A stretch of 64,000 nucleotides of DNA, taken from contig NZ_FXXL01000004.1 of assembly GCF_900184685.1 (NCBI RefSeq), positions 395,843 to 459,842 of the forward strand. Direction: 5' to 3'. The position numbers and the translations under genes are program-made. Under the pieces are notes generated by a model, which was not told the DNA's origin, made no database searches, and was given only the letters and a program-made list of their open reading frames with translations. This stretch comes from Butyricimonas sp. Marseille-P3923. GTDB lineage: Bacteria; Bacteroidota; Bacteroidia; Bacteroidales; Marinifilaceae. Positions 43,010 through 51,800 of the stretch are shown piece after piece (within the stretch, counting starts at the first letter, position 1; every line of letters begins with the position of its first letter).

Positions 43010-45100
43010 TTAATTCAGTCCGCTACGTTCCAGCAAAGCATCAACCGTCGGTTCTTGACCGCGGAAACGCTTGTAGAGTGTCATCGGGTTCTCGGAAGCA
43101 CCTTTTTCCAGTACTTCACGGCGGAACGATTCGGCAGTGGCACGGTCGAAAATACCGTGTTGTTTGAAATGCGCGAATGCGTCGGCATCAAGTACCTCTG
43201 CCCATTTGTAACCGTAGTAACCGGCAGCGTATCCACCGGCAAAGATATGGCCGAAGGCGGGACAGAACGCGGTACCTTTCACGATAGGCATAATCTCCGT
43301 GCGTCCCATGGCACGTTGCTCGAAGTCAACGAGAGGCTCGGTAACAGGAGCGGTGATCGTGTGCCATGCCATATCCACCATTCCGAAACTCAACTGGCGT
43401 TCGCTGGCGTATCCCGACTGGAAATTGGACGAACGTTTGATCTTGTCGATATATTCCTGCGGGATGGTTTCCCCGGTCTGGTAGTGGGTTGCCCATGTGT
43501 CCAGCCACTCTTTTTCAAGCGCATAGTTTTCCATGAATTGCGAGGGCAATTCCACGAAGTCACGGGATACCCCGTCCATGGAAGTCGAACCGTAAGTACA
43601 TTTGCCGAAGATGCCGTGTAAGGCATGTCCGAACTCGTGGAGGAAAGTGGTTACCTCGTTGAAGGTCAAGAGTGACGGCAGCGTGTCTGTGGGTTGCGTG
43701 AAGTTCATCACGAGTGACACGAGAGGACGCTGGTCTTTGCCGTCTACCATCTTTTGCCCGCGGAAAGCTGTCATCCATGCACCGCCGCCCTTGCTTGCCC
43801 GCGGGAAAAAGTCCGTGTAAAGCACGGCGAGGAACGAGCCGTCATTATCGTAAACCTCGTAAGTCTTCACCTCGGGGTGGTAGAGCGGAATATTAGTCAC
43901 TTCCTTGAACGTGATACCGTAAAGACGGGTAGCGAGGTCGAATACACCCCGTTGCACGTTTTCCAGTTTGAAATAGGGGCGCAACATCTCGTCATCGAGA
44001 GCGTATTTCTCTTGCATCAATTTATTGGAATAGTATGCCCAATCCCAACGTTGCAATTCACCTTTCAACCCCTTGGCGCGGGCGTAAGTTTCCACTTCCG
44101 CTTTATCTTGCAGCGCGTGGCGGTGCGATGCCTCGTGCAATTGATCGATAAAGTTATTCACGATAGTCGGGGTGTTTGCCATCCGGTCGGTGAGGGCATA
44201 GTCGGCGTAGGTCGGGTATCCCAGTAATTTCGCTTTTTCCAGTCGTAGCGCCGCGATACGTTTTACCACTTCCTCGTTGTTATGCTCGTTGTTGCGGTAT
44301 GCACGGGAGGCGTTGGCACGGTACATCTTCTTGCGCAGGTCGCGATTGTCGGCGTATTTCATGAAAGGTCCCATGCTAGGGTAGTGGAGGGTGAATATCC
44401 AGCCTTCTTTGCCGCGCTGTTTGGCGGTCATGGCTGCCATTTCCTTCACTCCGTCGGGAAGTCCCGCGAGGTCTTTCGCATCGGTCACGTGCAACTCGAA
44501 ATCATTGGTTTCCGCCAGTTCGTTTTTATCGAACGTGAGGCTTAGTTTCGACAGTTCCACGGATATTTCCTTGAACCGTTCCTTGGCATCGCCTTCGAGA
44601 TTTGCGCCGCCGTCGATAAACGCTTTCCACGTGTTCTCCAGCAAGGTCGTTTGTTCCGTGTTAAGATTCAACTTCTCTTTCTGTTCGTGTACTTGTTTCA
44701 CGCGGGCGAAAAGAGCGGGGTTCATGTATATGGCGTTGCCGTGAGCGGTGAGTTTGGGCGATACGTTCTGTGCGATATCCTGCATCACGCTGTCCGTCAG
44801 GCAGGCGTTCAGGTTGAAAAATATACCCGCCACGTCACCCAACCGCTTGCCGGCACCGTCCAGTGCCACGATGGTATTCTCGAATGTCGGCGCTTCTTTC
44901 GAGTTGGCGATGCGGTCGATATCCCGTTGTGCTTCCTCGATGGCAGCGTCAAAAGCGGGTTCGTAATGCTCCGCTTTGATCTTGTCAAAAGGGGGCGTCT
45001 GGTGGGGTGTGGCGAAGTCCGCCAACAGCGGGTTATCGTTCGTCTTTCCGCAAGATGCCACAAGTAAAATGATTGCAGCCATAGATAATGTTTTTCTCAT
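43010..45100 (-). CDS. dcp: M3-family peptidyl-dipeptidase lipoprotein
   Basis: A 696-residue zinc metallopeptidase of the M3 thimet/Dcp family. The lipoprotein signal ends at LLVASCGKTNDN, so it acts in the periplasm. The zinc site FLHEFGHALHGIF lies near residues 485-495, preceded by the usual GGAWMTAFRGQ segment and followed by VELPSQFMENY and FCPAFGHIFAGGYAAGYYGYK. It removes dipeptides from peptides and fits the peptide-handling flavour of the window, though it is not linked to an island. It is convergent with glnA. Confidence 0.92.
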   Translation of the reverse strand: MRKTLSMAAIILLVASCGKTNDNPLLADFATPHQTPPFDKIKAEHYEPAFDAAIEEAQRDIDRIANSKEAPTFENTIVALDGAGKRLGDVAGIFFNLNACLTDSVMQDIAQNVSPKLTAHGNAIYMNPALFARVKQVHEQKEKLNLNTEQTTLLENTWKAFIDGGANLEGDAKERFKEISVELSKLSLTFDKNELAETNDFELHVTDAKDLAGLPDGVKEMAAMTAKQRGKEGWIFTLHYPSMGPFMKYADNRDLRKKMYRANASRAYRNNEHNNEEVVKRIAALRLEKAKLLGYPTYADYALTDRMANTPTIVNNFIDQLHEASHRHALQDKAEVETYARAKGLKGELQRWDWAYYSNKLMQEKYALDDEMLRPYFKLENVQRGVFDLATRLYGITFKEVTNIPLYHPEVKTYEVYDNDGSFLAVLYTDFFPRASKGGGAWMTAFRGQKMVDGKDQRPLVSLVMNFTQPTDTLPSLLTFNEVTTFLHEFGHALHGIFGKCTYGSTSMDGVSRDFVELPSQFMENYALEKEWLDTWATHYQTGETIPQEYIDKIKRSSNFQSGYASERQLSFGMVDMAWHTITAPVTEPLVDFEQRAMGRTEIMPIVKGTAFCPAFGHIFAGGYAAGYYGYKWAEVLDADAFAHFKQHGIFDRATAESFRREVLEKGASENPMTLYKRFRGQEPTVDALLERSGLN

Positions 45101-45368
45101 GTTATATTATATTTGTTATTACTCGAATTTCGGGCACGAAGTTACGAAATAATTGAAAATTGAAAATGGAGAATTGAAAATGATTTACAATGTTTCCAGA
45201 ACTACCCCAAAAAAGAGGTTTAGAGTTTAGATTGAAGACTTTATATATTTAATCATTCAATCTAAAATAGAGCCTTGGCTCGCGGGAGGCTTCATCATAG
45301 ACTATTTTGTTCCATGTCTCCTTTTGAAGTGAAGTTTTCACCGAACGAGAAAATAACAGGTCTCGTGC

Positions 45369-45396
45369 TTGTATAAGTATAAAAAATGTATATTTG
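45369..45396 (+). promoter_or_regulatory. Promoter-like pair in front of a 13-codon ORF
   Basis: TTG at 45369-45371, a 17-bp spacer and TATATTTG at 45389-45396 match the Bacteroidota consensus. The only downstream reading frame on this strand is the mini-ORF at 45424. Confidence 0.4.
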
Positions 45397-45423
45397 CCAT
45401 ATAACAACTAAAAAGAGAAGGTT

Positions 45424-45465
45424 ATGTCAGCTTTTGTCAATCTTTTTATTCACTTTCTTGTATAA
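45424..45465 (+). other. Possible 13-residue ORF
   Basis: Encodes MSAFVNLFIHFLV, preceded by aaaagagaagg at ribosome-site distance and by a consensus promoter. It could be a leader peptide, or the broken 5' end of a Y1-type transposase, whose N-termini look faintly similar. Neither can be shown from this window. Confidence 0.25.
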
Positions 45466-45522
45466 TTTCCTTGCATATCCGGTGGTCAATTATGGATAAA
45501 TCTTATCCGGATATGTAGGGAA

Positions 45523-46041
45523 TCACGGGATCGGCAATCTGGTTATTTTCCCCTTGAATACTATTTTAGGCTCCACGACGAAGGGGATGATAGAAACTGT
45601 AATATCTATGGCAAGACTATCGTTCTTGATAGTTCCTTCATGCGTGTAGGACATTTTGCGAGAACCGACGCTGACGTTGCCATTTCCCTTTAAGCTAAAG
45701 ATGCCGTTAGTAGAGGTAATGGTTGCCGTTGCTGCGTCTACCGTGATGCTGCGCACGGGCATAGTGAAGTCTACCAGCTTGAGGGCGAGCGTTCCGTTCG
45801 TGTCCGCCTGTATCTCGATACCGCAGGGAATGGGACCTTCCGGTATCATGCCTTTGGCTTCAGGGGGCACCATCGCTTTCACGTGGTCGGGCAGCACGAT
45901 GGTTGCTTCGCCGCGGTACACCCCGGGCAGCTTATTGATATCACCGGTACGGCGATCGGAACAGCTATTACAGGAGGTAAACAAAACGGGTACCGATACG
46001 AAAACAACCAGCAAGATAGTAAAGAAAATGTTCTTGTTCAT
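45523..46041 (-). CDS. Small calycin-like lipoprotein
   Basis: A 172-residue lipoprotein (VLFTSCNSCSD). After PGVYRGEATIVL it is almost all short beta strands (GIEIQADTNGTLALKLVDFTMPV, GNGNVSVGSRKMSYTHEGTI), as in the small lipocalin-like domains common in Bacteroidota. The divergent neighbour at 46113 has the same opening (AGTYDGKAYIEI) and strand order, so the two appear to be diverged duplicates. It lies next to island 3 on the opposite strand. Function unknown; the fold is inferred from strand pattern only. Confidence 0.6.
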   Translation of the reverse strand: MNKNIFFTILLVVFVSVPVLFTSCNSCSDRRTGDINKLPGVYRGEATIVLPDHVKAMVPPEAKGMIPEGPIPCGIEIQADTNGTLALKLVDFTMPVRSITVDAATATITSTNGIFSLKGNGNVSVGSRKMSYTHEGTIKNDSLAIDITVSIIPFVVEPKIVFKGKITRLPIP

Positions 46042-46112
46042 GAACTATGGATTTATTTTTGTATTTTCGAGCGCTAAAAATAGAAACTTTTAGACGAAAA
46101 ACCATCAGGATT

Positions 46113-46577
46113 ATGAAATTTATAGGACAACTTATTCTCGTTTTGTTTGTTACCGCCGGGATGGCAGGTGTTGTATCAGCGGGAGCCAAGGACAAAAAAG
46201 ATCACGGGGCAGCCGTTGCCGGAACGTACGACGGGAAGGCATACATTGAGATCATGCAGCGGGAATTGCCGTTGAAATTAGAATTGAAACGGATACACCG
46301 TGATAGCGTGATCGTCGAGGTGACGGACTTCGTGCTGCCCACGGGACAGAAGTTCAGCTATCGTTCTGCGGGAGTATCCGTGAAACCGGAAGTGAAAGAC
46401 GGCAAAACGGTGTACAAGTTGAACATTTCTTTTACCTATAATTATAATAGTATGCCGATGCGCGTAACTGCCACGGGAACGATCACCGACGGGGAACTGA
46501 ATTCAACGGTGAAAGCGGTTATCATGGACGCCATGGAAACGAAAGTAACCTATAAAGCGAAGTGTACGACAAAGTAG
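46113..46577 (+). CDS. Small secreted calycin-like protein
   Basis: About 154 residues from ATG 46113, which gives the clean signal MKFIGQLILVLFVTAGMAGVVSAG; the longer upstream frame starts inside the opposite gene's promoter region. Beta-rich body with AGTYDGKAYIEIM, LELKRIHRDSVIVEVTDFVLP and MRVTATGTITDGELNSTVKAV. It is similar in layout to the lipoprotein on the other strand. It lies 38 bp before the sigma gene and may be read with it, so it could be a target or sensor in island 3. No function can be assigned. Confidence 0.65.
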   Translation: MKFIGQLILVLFVTAGMAGVVSAGAKDKKDHGAAVAGTYDGKAYIEIMQRELPLKLELKRIHRDSVIVEVTDFVLPTGQKFSYRSAGVSVKPEVKDGKTVYKLNISFTYNYNSMPMRVTATGTITDGELNSTVKAVIMDAMETKVTYKAKCTTK

Positions 46578-46615
46578 TGAAAAGGCACGCGTACTGGATT
46601 TAGGGGATACGGCTA

Positions 46616-47197
46616 ATGATACATCAGGAGGAAAAGATAATTCGTTACTTGAAAGAAAAAAACGCGGAATGCGTGAAGATGATATTTGATAATTATTATC
46701 AAGTATTGTGCTTGTTCGCTTTGCGTTTCGTGCATTCTTTCGAGGACGCGGAAGATGTGGTGCAGGAGGTGTTGGTAAACTTCTGGGAGAAGAAAAGAGG
46801 AACCGTGTTCGAGGGTTCCTTGAAGTCGTATTTGTTCGGGGCAGTACAAAAAGAAGCGCTATATATGATACGTCAATCGGGGCGTCTGGTTTTCGAGGAA
46901 ATCGGGAATTACTCGGATGTATTGCTTGACGAGGTATCTGTCGAACGTGAAGAAGATATTAACGCTCGTCGGGAGAAATTACAAAAAGAAATAAAGCGAT
47001 TGCCGGAGAAATGCCGGGAAGTATTCATCGCTATCGTGTTGGAAGGCTTGAGTTACAAAGAGGTTGCCGATAAACTGGGTGTTTCTGTCAATACCGTCAA
47101 AACGCATTACGCAAGAGCATTGAAACAATTGCGTGATAACCTCGATACGATTATCCTGTTGATTTTACTACGGCTAAGAAAATTGGTGATGTCCTGA
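46616..47197 (+). CDS. ECF RNA polymerase sigma factor (FecI-like), island 3
   Basis: A 193-residue ECF sigma. Region 2 (EDAEDVVQEVLVNFWEKK, about 45-62) and region 4 (RLPEKCREVFIAIVLEGLSY, then KEVADKLGVSVNTVKTHYARA) are complete. It starts with ATG 46616, 38 bp after the calycin-like gene. Unlike in island 2, its FecR partner is not adjacent: a 407-bp gap with a phased repeat array separates them. It should control the SusCD genes of island 3. Confidence 0.94.
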   Translation: MIHQEEKIIRYLKEKNAECVKMIFDNYYQVLCLFALRFVHSFEDAEDVVQEVLVNFWEKKRGTVFEGSLKSYLFGAVQKEALYMIRQSGRLVFEEIGNYSDVLLDEVSVEREEDINARREKLQKEIKRLPEKCREVFIAIVLEGLSYKEVADKLGVSVNTVKTHYARALKQLRDNLDTIILLILLRLRKLVMS

Positions 47198-47604
47198 GCT
47201 TTTCCCTATGCCTCCGCTTCATTACACCTATTCTTCTCTCTATCTTCATTAATTGTAATTAATGAATAAAACTTTTGTAATCCTATTGTTATTCTATTTT
47301 AATAGAATGACAATAGAACAACAATAGAACGACAATAGAATAACAGTGCTTGTAATTAAGGTGTAACACCTTGTTATATAAGGCGAAACACATTCTTGGC
47401 GAGAAATAATATTAAGTATAGAATATTCGTTAATGACGAAGATATTCAAACAAAAAAAATGTGTCCGGAGTATGAATTTTGTATCCCGTTAAATGTTTGA
47501 TTCAGAATGATTAATAGCCGTTGAGATTTTTTTTACGAAAAAACTTCGTTTTCCTTTCACCCATATTCGTTAAAAGTGCAGTATGTAAGAAACGAAGGAG
47601 AGAT
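47198..47604 (+). repeat. Sigma-fecR gap with phased 11-bp heptamer array
   Basis: The 16-mer taattgtaattaatga (47250-47265) is followed by two forward heptamers (TCCTATT at 47281, TTCTATT at 47292), then four in reverse orientation (AATAGAA at 47301, 47312, 47323 and 47334). Within each orientation the period is exactly 11 bp. A small 6-bp stem (aaggtg / cacctt) follows near 47360. The rest is AT-rich without a gene. The same 16-mer and heptamers occur at 14.28-14.36 kb. It looks like a cooperative binding array controlling the fecR-susCD unit. Confidence 0.7.
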
Positions 47605-48747
47605 ATGCAGGAAAACATACATCAATGGATAGCTGACTACACGGAAGGTTCTATCAGCCGAGAAGATTTCAAGAGGCTGGAGGCGTGGAGCGGGCAGACA
47701 CCGGAAAATAAGGCTATTTTCGAGGACTGCCTTCGGGTGTACAGGGAAGCACACGGGATCGGTTTTATGGATAGGATGGATCGGGAACGTTCATGGAAAG
47801 TGTTGGAACGTAAATTGAAACGACGTGACCGGGTAAGAATGATTCGGGTTATAGCGGCGGCTTCGGTATTGCTTGCCGTTATGATCGGGACGTGGTTATT
47901 GCTGCCCGTTAAACAGAAAACGACGGTGATTCCGGTCGCGGAAGTTATCCCCGGGAATGCTTCCGTGATACTGCACATGGCTGACGGGAAGAGTGTTAAC
48001 CTGAAAAACGAAGAGGCGTTGGGATTGGTGGAGAAGGACGGTACGGAGATTACCAAGGATACCGCGAGCGCGCTCGTTTATCATGTAAACGAGAAAGTTG
48101 CCAAAAGCGTGTTGCATACCGTGGAAGTACCGGTTGGCGGGGAATTTGATCTAACCTTGGCTGACGGTACGCGGGTGTGGTTGAATTCCGACACGAAGTT
48201 CCGTTTTCCGACCTATTTCTCGGGGGAAACACGAGAGGTGTACGTGGAGGGCGAAGCCTATTTTGTCGTGAGTAAAGACGCGGAGCATCCCTTTATCGTG
48301 CACACGGGTGGAGCCCGGGTGAAGGTATTGGGTACGGAATTTAATTTATGCGCTTACCCGGAAGAGAGAGTTGTTACGACACTGGCGAAAGGGAAGGTGG
48401 AGGTTGCCGACGGAACGTGTAAAGTCTGTCTTCAGCCGGGAGAACAGGCGGTATACAACAAGAGCGTGAATAATATAGAGGTGCGTAAGGTGGATGCTGC
48501 GCTTTATTCATCGTGGTTGAAAGGCGTGTTCGAGTTCGAAAATATGTCCTTGCGGGAGATCGGGAAACAATTATCCCGCTGGTATGGTGTTATTTTCGAG
48601 TTTGATGACGTGGGGATCGGGGATCGGCGTTTCACGGGGGGAATAAAGAAATATATCCCCCTGTACCAATCCCTCGATATACTGGAAAAGACGACGAACG
48701 TGATGTTCAGGATAAAGGATAACGTGATACAGGTACAATCGAAGTAA
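47605..48747 (+). CDS. FecR-family anti-sigma factor, island 3
   Basis: 380 residues from ATG 47605, chosen because ggagag lies just upstream and the longer frame begins with a TTG and a basic non-family leader. Cytoplasmic part 1-74, membrane helix about 75-97 (VIAAASVLLAVMIGTWLLLPV region), FecR domain (GGEFDLTLADGTRVWLNSDT, VEGEAYFVVSKDAEHPF) and DUF4974-like end (MSLREIGKQLSRWYGVIFEF). Partner of the sigma at 46616. SusC begins about 120 bp downstream after a hairpin. Confidence 0.94.
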   Translation: MQENIHQWIADYTEGSISREDFKRLEAWSGQTPENKAIFEDCLRVYREAHGIGFMDRMDRERSWKVLERKLKRRDRVRMIRVIAAASVLLAVMIGTWLLLPVKQKTTVIPVAEVIPGNASVILHMADGKSVNLKNEEALGLVEKDGTEITKDTASALVYHVNEKVAKSVLHTVEVPVGGEFDLTLADGTRVWLNSDTKFRFPTYFSGETREVYVEGEAYFVVSKDAEHPFIVHTGGARVKVLGTEFNLCAYPEERVVTTLAKGKVEVADGTCKVCLQPGEQAVYNKSVNNIEVRKVDAALYSSWLKGVFEFENMSLREIGKQLSRWYGVIFEFDDVGIGDRRFTGGIKKYIPLYQSLDILEKTTNVMFRIKDNVIQVQSK

Positions 48748-48770
48748 TAAAGTGAGGACGGGTGATAAAA

Positions 48771-48799
48771 AGCGGAGAATGGTACCAGCATCCCCCGCT
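48771..48799 (+). promoter_or_regulatory. Imperfect hairpin in the fecR-susC gap, island 3
   Basis: agcgg (48771-48775) pairs with ccgct (48795-48799) around a palindromic tggtacca. It is followed by the string ccgctcac, also found after the island 1 hairpin. No T tract. Weaker than its counterparts in islands 1 and 2. Confidence 0.35.
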
Positions 48800-48868
48800 C
48801 ACGTGTAACTCGTTCCTCTTAACTGATAAAAGTCAAGTTGGAATAACGTAAAATTGATTTGCAAAATT

Positions 48869-51800
48869 ATGGAAAAAAGGCGAATTATTCGCTGTCTCCT
48901 GCGACAAACTCGAGATGGTAACTCTTTTTTGATTATGAAACTAACAATTGTTTTGACAATTCTCCTGTCTATTAGTGCTTTTGGAGAAGTGGCTTCCCAG
49001 AACGTGAGTCTGAAATGCGAGAATGTCTTGTTGAGAGAGGTATTTAAATCGTTGAAACAGCAAACAGGTTACCTGTTCGTGTTCAACGAGGAGGAATTGG
49101 ACAAAGCGGCCCGGGTAAGCGTGAATATCAACAATTCCACCTTGGCGAAAGCCTTGGATAGGGTGTTACGGGGATTGCCTTACACGTACGAGATTATTGA
49201 CGATATGGTGGTGATAAAACCCGCCCCGGTGAAGACGACCGCACGTGATTCCGTGGGTCGGAAAGTAGAGGTGAAAGGTGTGGTGAAGGATTGCAAAGGC
49301 GAACTGTTGCCGGGTGTTACCGTGTTGATCAAGGGAACGGCTATCGGCGTGGCAACGAACGTGAACGGGGAGTACACGATAGCGTTAGATCCCAAGAAAC
49401 AGTCCTTGTTGTTTTCCTTTATTGGGATGAGAACCAAGGAAGTGGTTTGGGACGGACAGAAAAGACTGGATGTCGTGCTGGACGACGACTGTGTTAGCAT
49501 GGACGAAGTTGTGGTGACCGGCTACCAGACAATCGACAAACGGAAGTTGACAAGTTCGATTTCTTCCCTGACGGACAAAGATCTGGATTTTAGGGGTGCG
49601 TTGACGGTAGACCAGATGTTGGAAGGAAAGGTTCCCGGGTTACTTGCGATGACGTTGAGTACCATGCCGGGAGCCGCTACCAAGATGCGTTTGCGGGGAA
49701 GCAGCACGTTCACGGGAACACGCGAGCCGTTGTGGGTAATCGACGGGATTATTTACGAGAATCCGGTGCCCCTCTCCGCCGACGAGATTAATAGCTGGGA
49801 TAATATTAATCTGATCGGTAACGCTATCACGGGTTTGAACCCGCAGGATATCGAGCGTATCGACGTGTTGAAAGATGCTTCTGCCACGGCTATTTACGGT
49901 ACCCGTGCGGCGAACGGCGTGATCGTGGTGACGACGAAGACGGGAAAGGTCGGTAAGACTTCTTTGAGCTATAATTTTAACGCAGGCTTCATGCGACGCC
50001 CGACCTATGACGATTTCGAGTTGATGAACTCGAAGGAACGCGTGGAGGTTTCCCGCGAGATCATGGACAGGGGATTGTATTTCGAGTACACGCCCCAGCG
50101 CATGGGATACGAGGGGTTGATGATGGACTACTGGGACAAGAAAATATCTTTCGCCGAGTTCCAACAAGGGGTTTCCGAGATGGAAGGACGCAACACGGAT
50201 TGGTTCGGGGCATTGTTCCGTAACTCTTTCAGCCAGTCGCATGATATCAGTCTTTCCGGTGGTAACGAGAATACCCGGTATTATTTCTCTTTCGGCTATT
50301 CCAATAATAAAGGTACCGAGCGAGGTACCGATTTGTCGAGGTTGACTGCCCGCATGAATTTATCGACTCGTCTGCGGGAGAATATCTTGTTGGATATACG
50401 TTTGAGCGGTTCGTTGCAGGACGCAGATTACAATCCCGGCGGGTATTCCGCCTTCGATGAAGCGTATTACACGAATCGGACAATTCCGGTGCGGAACGCT
50501 GACGGGTCACTGTATTACGTGGATAAGGACGTGAACGTGAATCGTACGGCAAACACGAACGTGTACGCCGGGTATAATATACTGAGCGAGTTCGCTAATG
50601 GTGGTAACAATATCGTGAACAAGAGTTTGAACCTGACGGCTTCCTTGAATTGGGAGATTCTGCCTAATCTGCGCTACATGGGAACGGTGGGATTGACGAC
50701 GACGACAAACCTCACGGAGGAATGGATGGGAGAGAAGAGTTTTTACGTGGCTGATTTGCGCGGGTGGGATTACGGTGACAGACCCGCGGGTGACGTGCCA
50801 CCGAAGAATATCATGGATGGCGGCGTGTATTCCAATAGTTCGATGAACCAGTACGATTGGACGGTGCGTAACCAGTTGAATTATAATTTCACGATAAAGG
50901 AGATACATCATTTTAACGTGGATTTCGGACAGGAAGCGAAGTCTACGATCTACAAGGGAACGGCAAGCGGGCAGTTCCCGGGATATATGAACGAGCAGGG
51001 AAAAACGTTCAGTCGTTTTCCTGTGGTGCAGAACAGGGTGGACTACGAGTACACGCAAGCTCTGAAATACTGGTTCTTGCAGAGTGGCGGCGTATTCCCC
51101 TCGATCACCGACCGTAGGGAAAATGCCTTGTCTTTTTACGCGACGATGACTTACACGTTCAAGAACCTGTATTCCCTGAACTTCAATATCCGTAACGACG
51201 GTTCCAACCGTTTCGGGCAATACAAGAACGAGAAGTTCAATCCTGTGTGGTCAGTTTCCGGTCGTTGGAACATCAATGAGGAATCTTTCATGAATTGTTC
51301 GTGGATCGAGACGCTGGCTCTTCGCGGTTCATACGGTTATCGCGGTAACGTGCCGAACGAAAGTCCTTACTTGGTTATCGATACTCCGAGGAAACAAACG
51401 GCTTCGGGAGAGTTGGGTGCACTGGTACGATCTTTCCCGAACGCCAACTTGAAGTGGGAGAAGACGTCGACGGTAAATATCGGCTTGGATTGGTCGTTCC
51501 TGCGCGGGCGTATTAGTGGTGCTTTGGAATATTATTATAGCAAATCGGTAGACTTGATCACGGATCGTCCGGTTTCCCTCGTGAACGGGATGACTTCCTT
51601 GAAGATCAATGACGGCTCGGCGACGAACAAGGGAATTGATTTCAATATTTCCACGAGAAATATTGACACGGAGAATTTTAAATGGCGGACTACTTTATCC
51701 TTCTCCCACACGAAGAATACCGTGATGCGGGGAGCGGAAGTGATCGAGGGAAGTGTCAACACGTATAGTAATTACGTGAGTGGTTCGGTGGTGAAGAAAG

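Larger units (their letters stand above)
45101..45522. repeat. 422-bp gap with inverted repeats and a mini-ORF
   Basis: Three things are visible. First, attgaaaa words at 45149-45180. Second, a perfect 10-bp inverted repeat, ttagattgaa (45227-45236) with ttcaatctaa (45256-45265), upstream of the M3 gene. Third, near the right edge, catatccgg (45474-45482) with ccggatatg (45507-45515), just past the end of the next minus-strand gene, where it could act as its terminator. Confidence 0.5.

Noticed and set aside
45424..45515. Insertion sequence remnant
   Set aside because: Only a faint likeness of 13 residues to Y1 transposase starts; no further frame, no target duplication and no clear ends.
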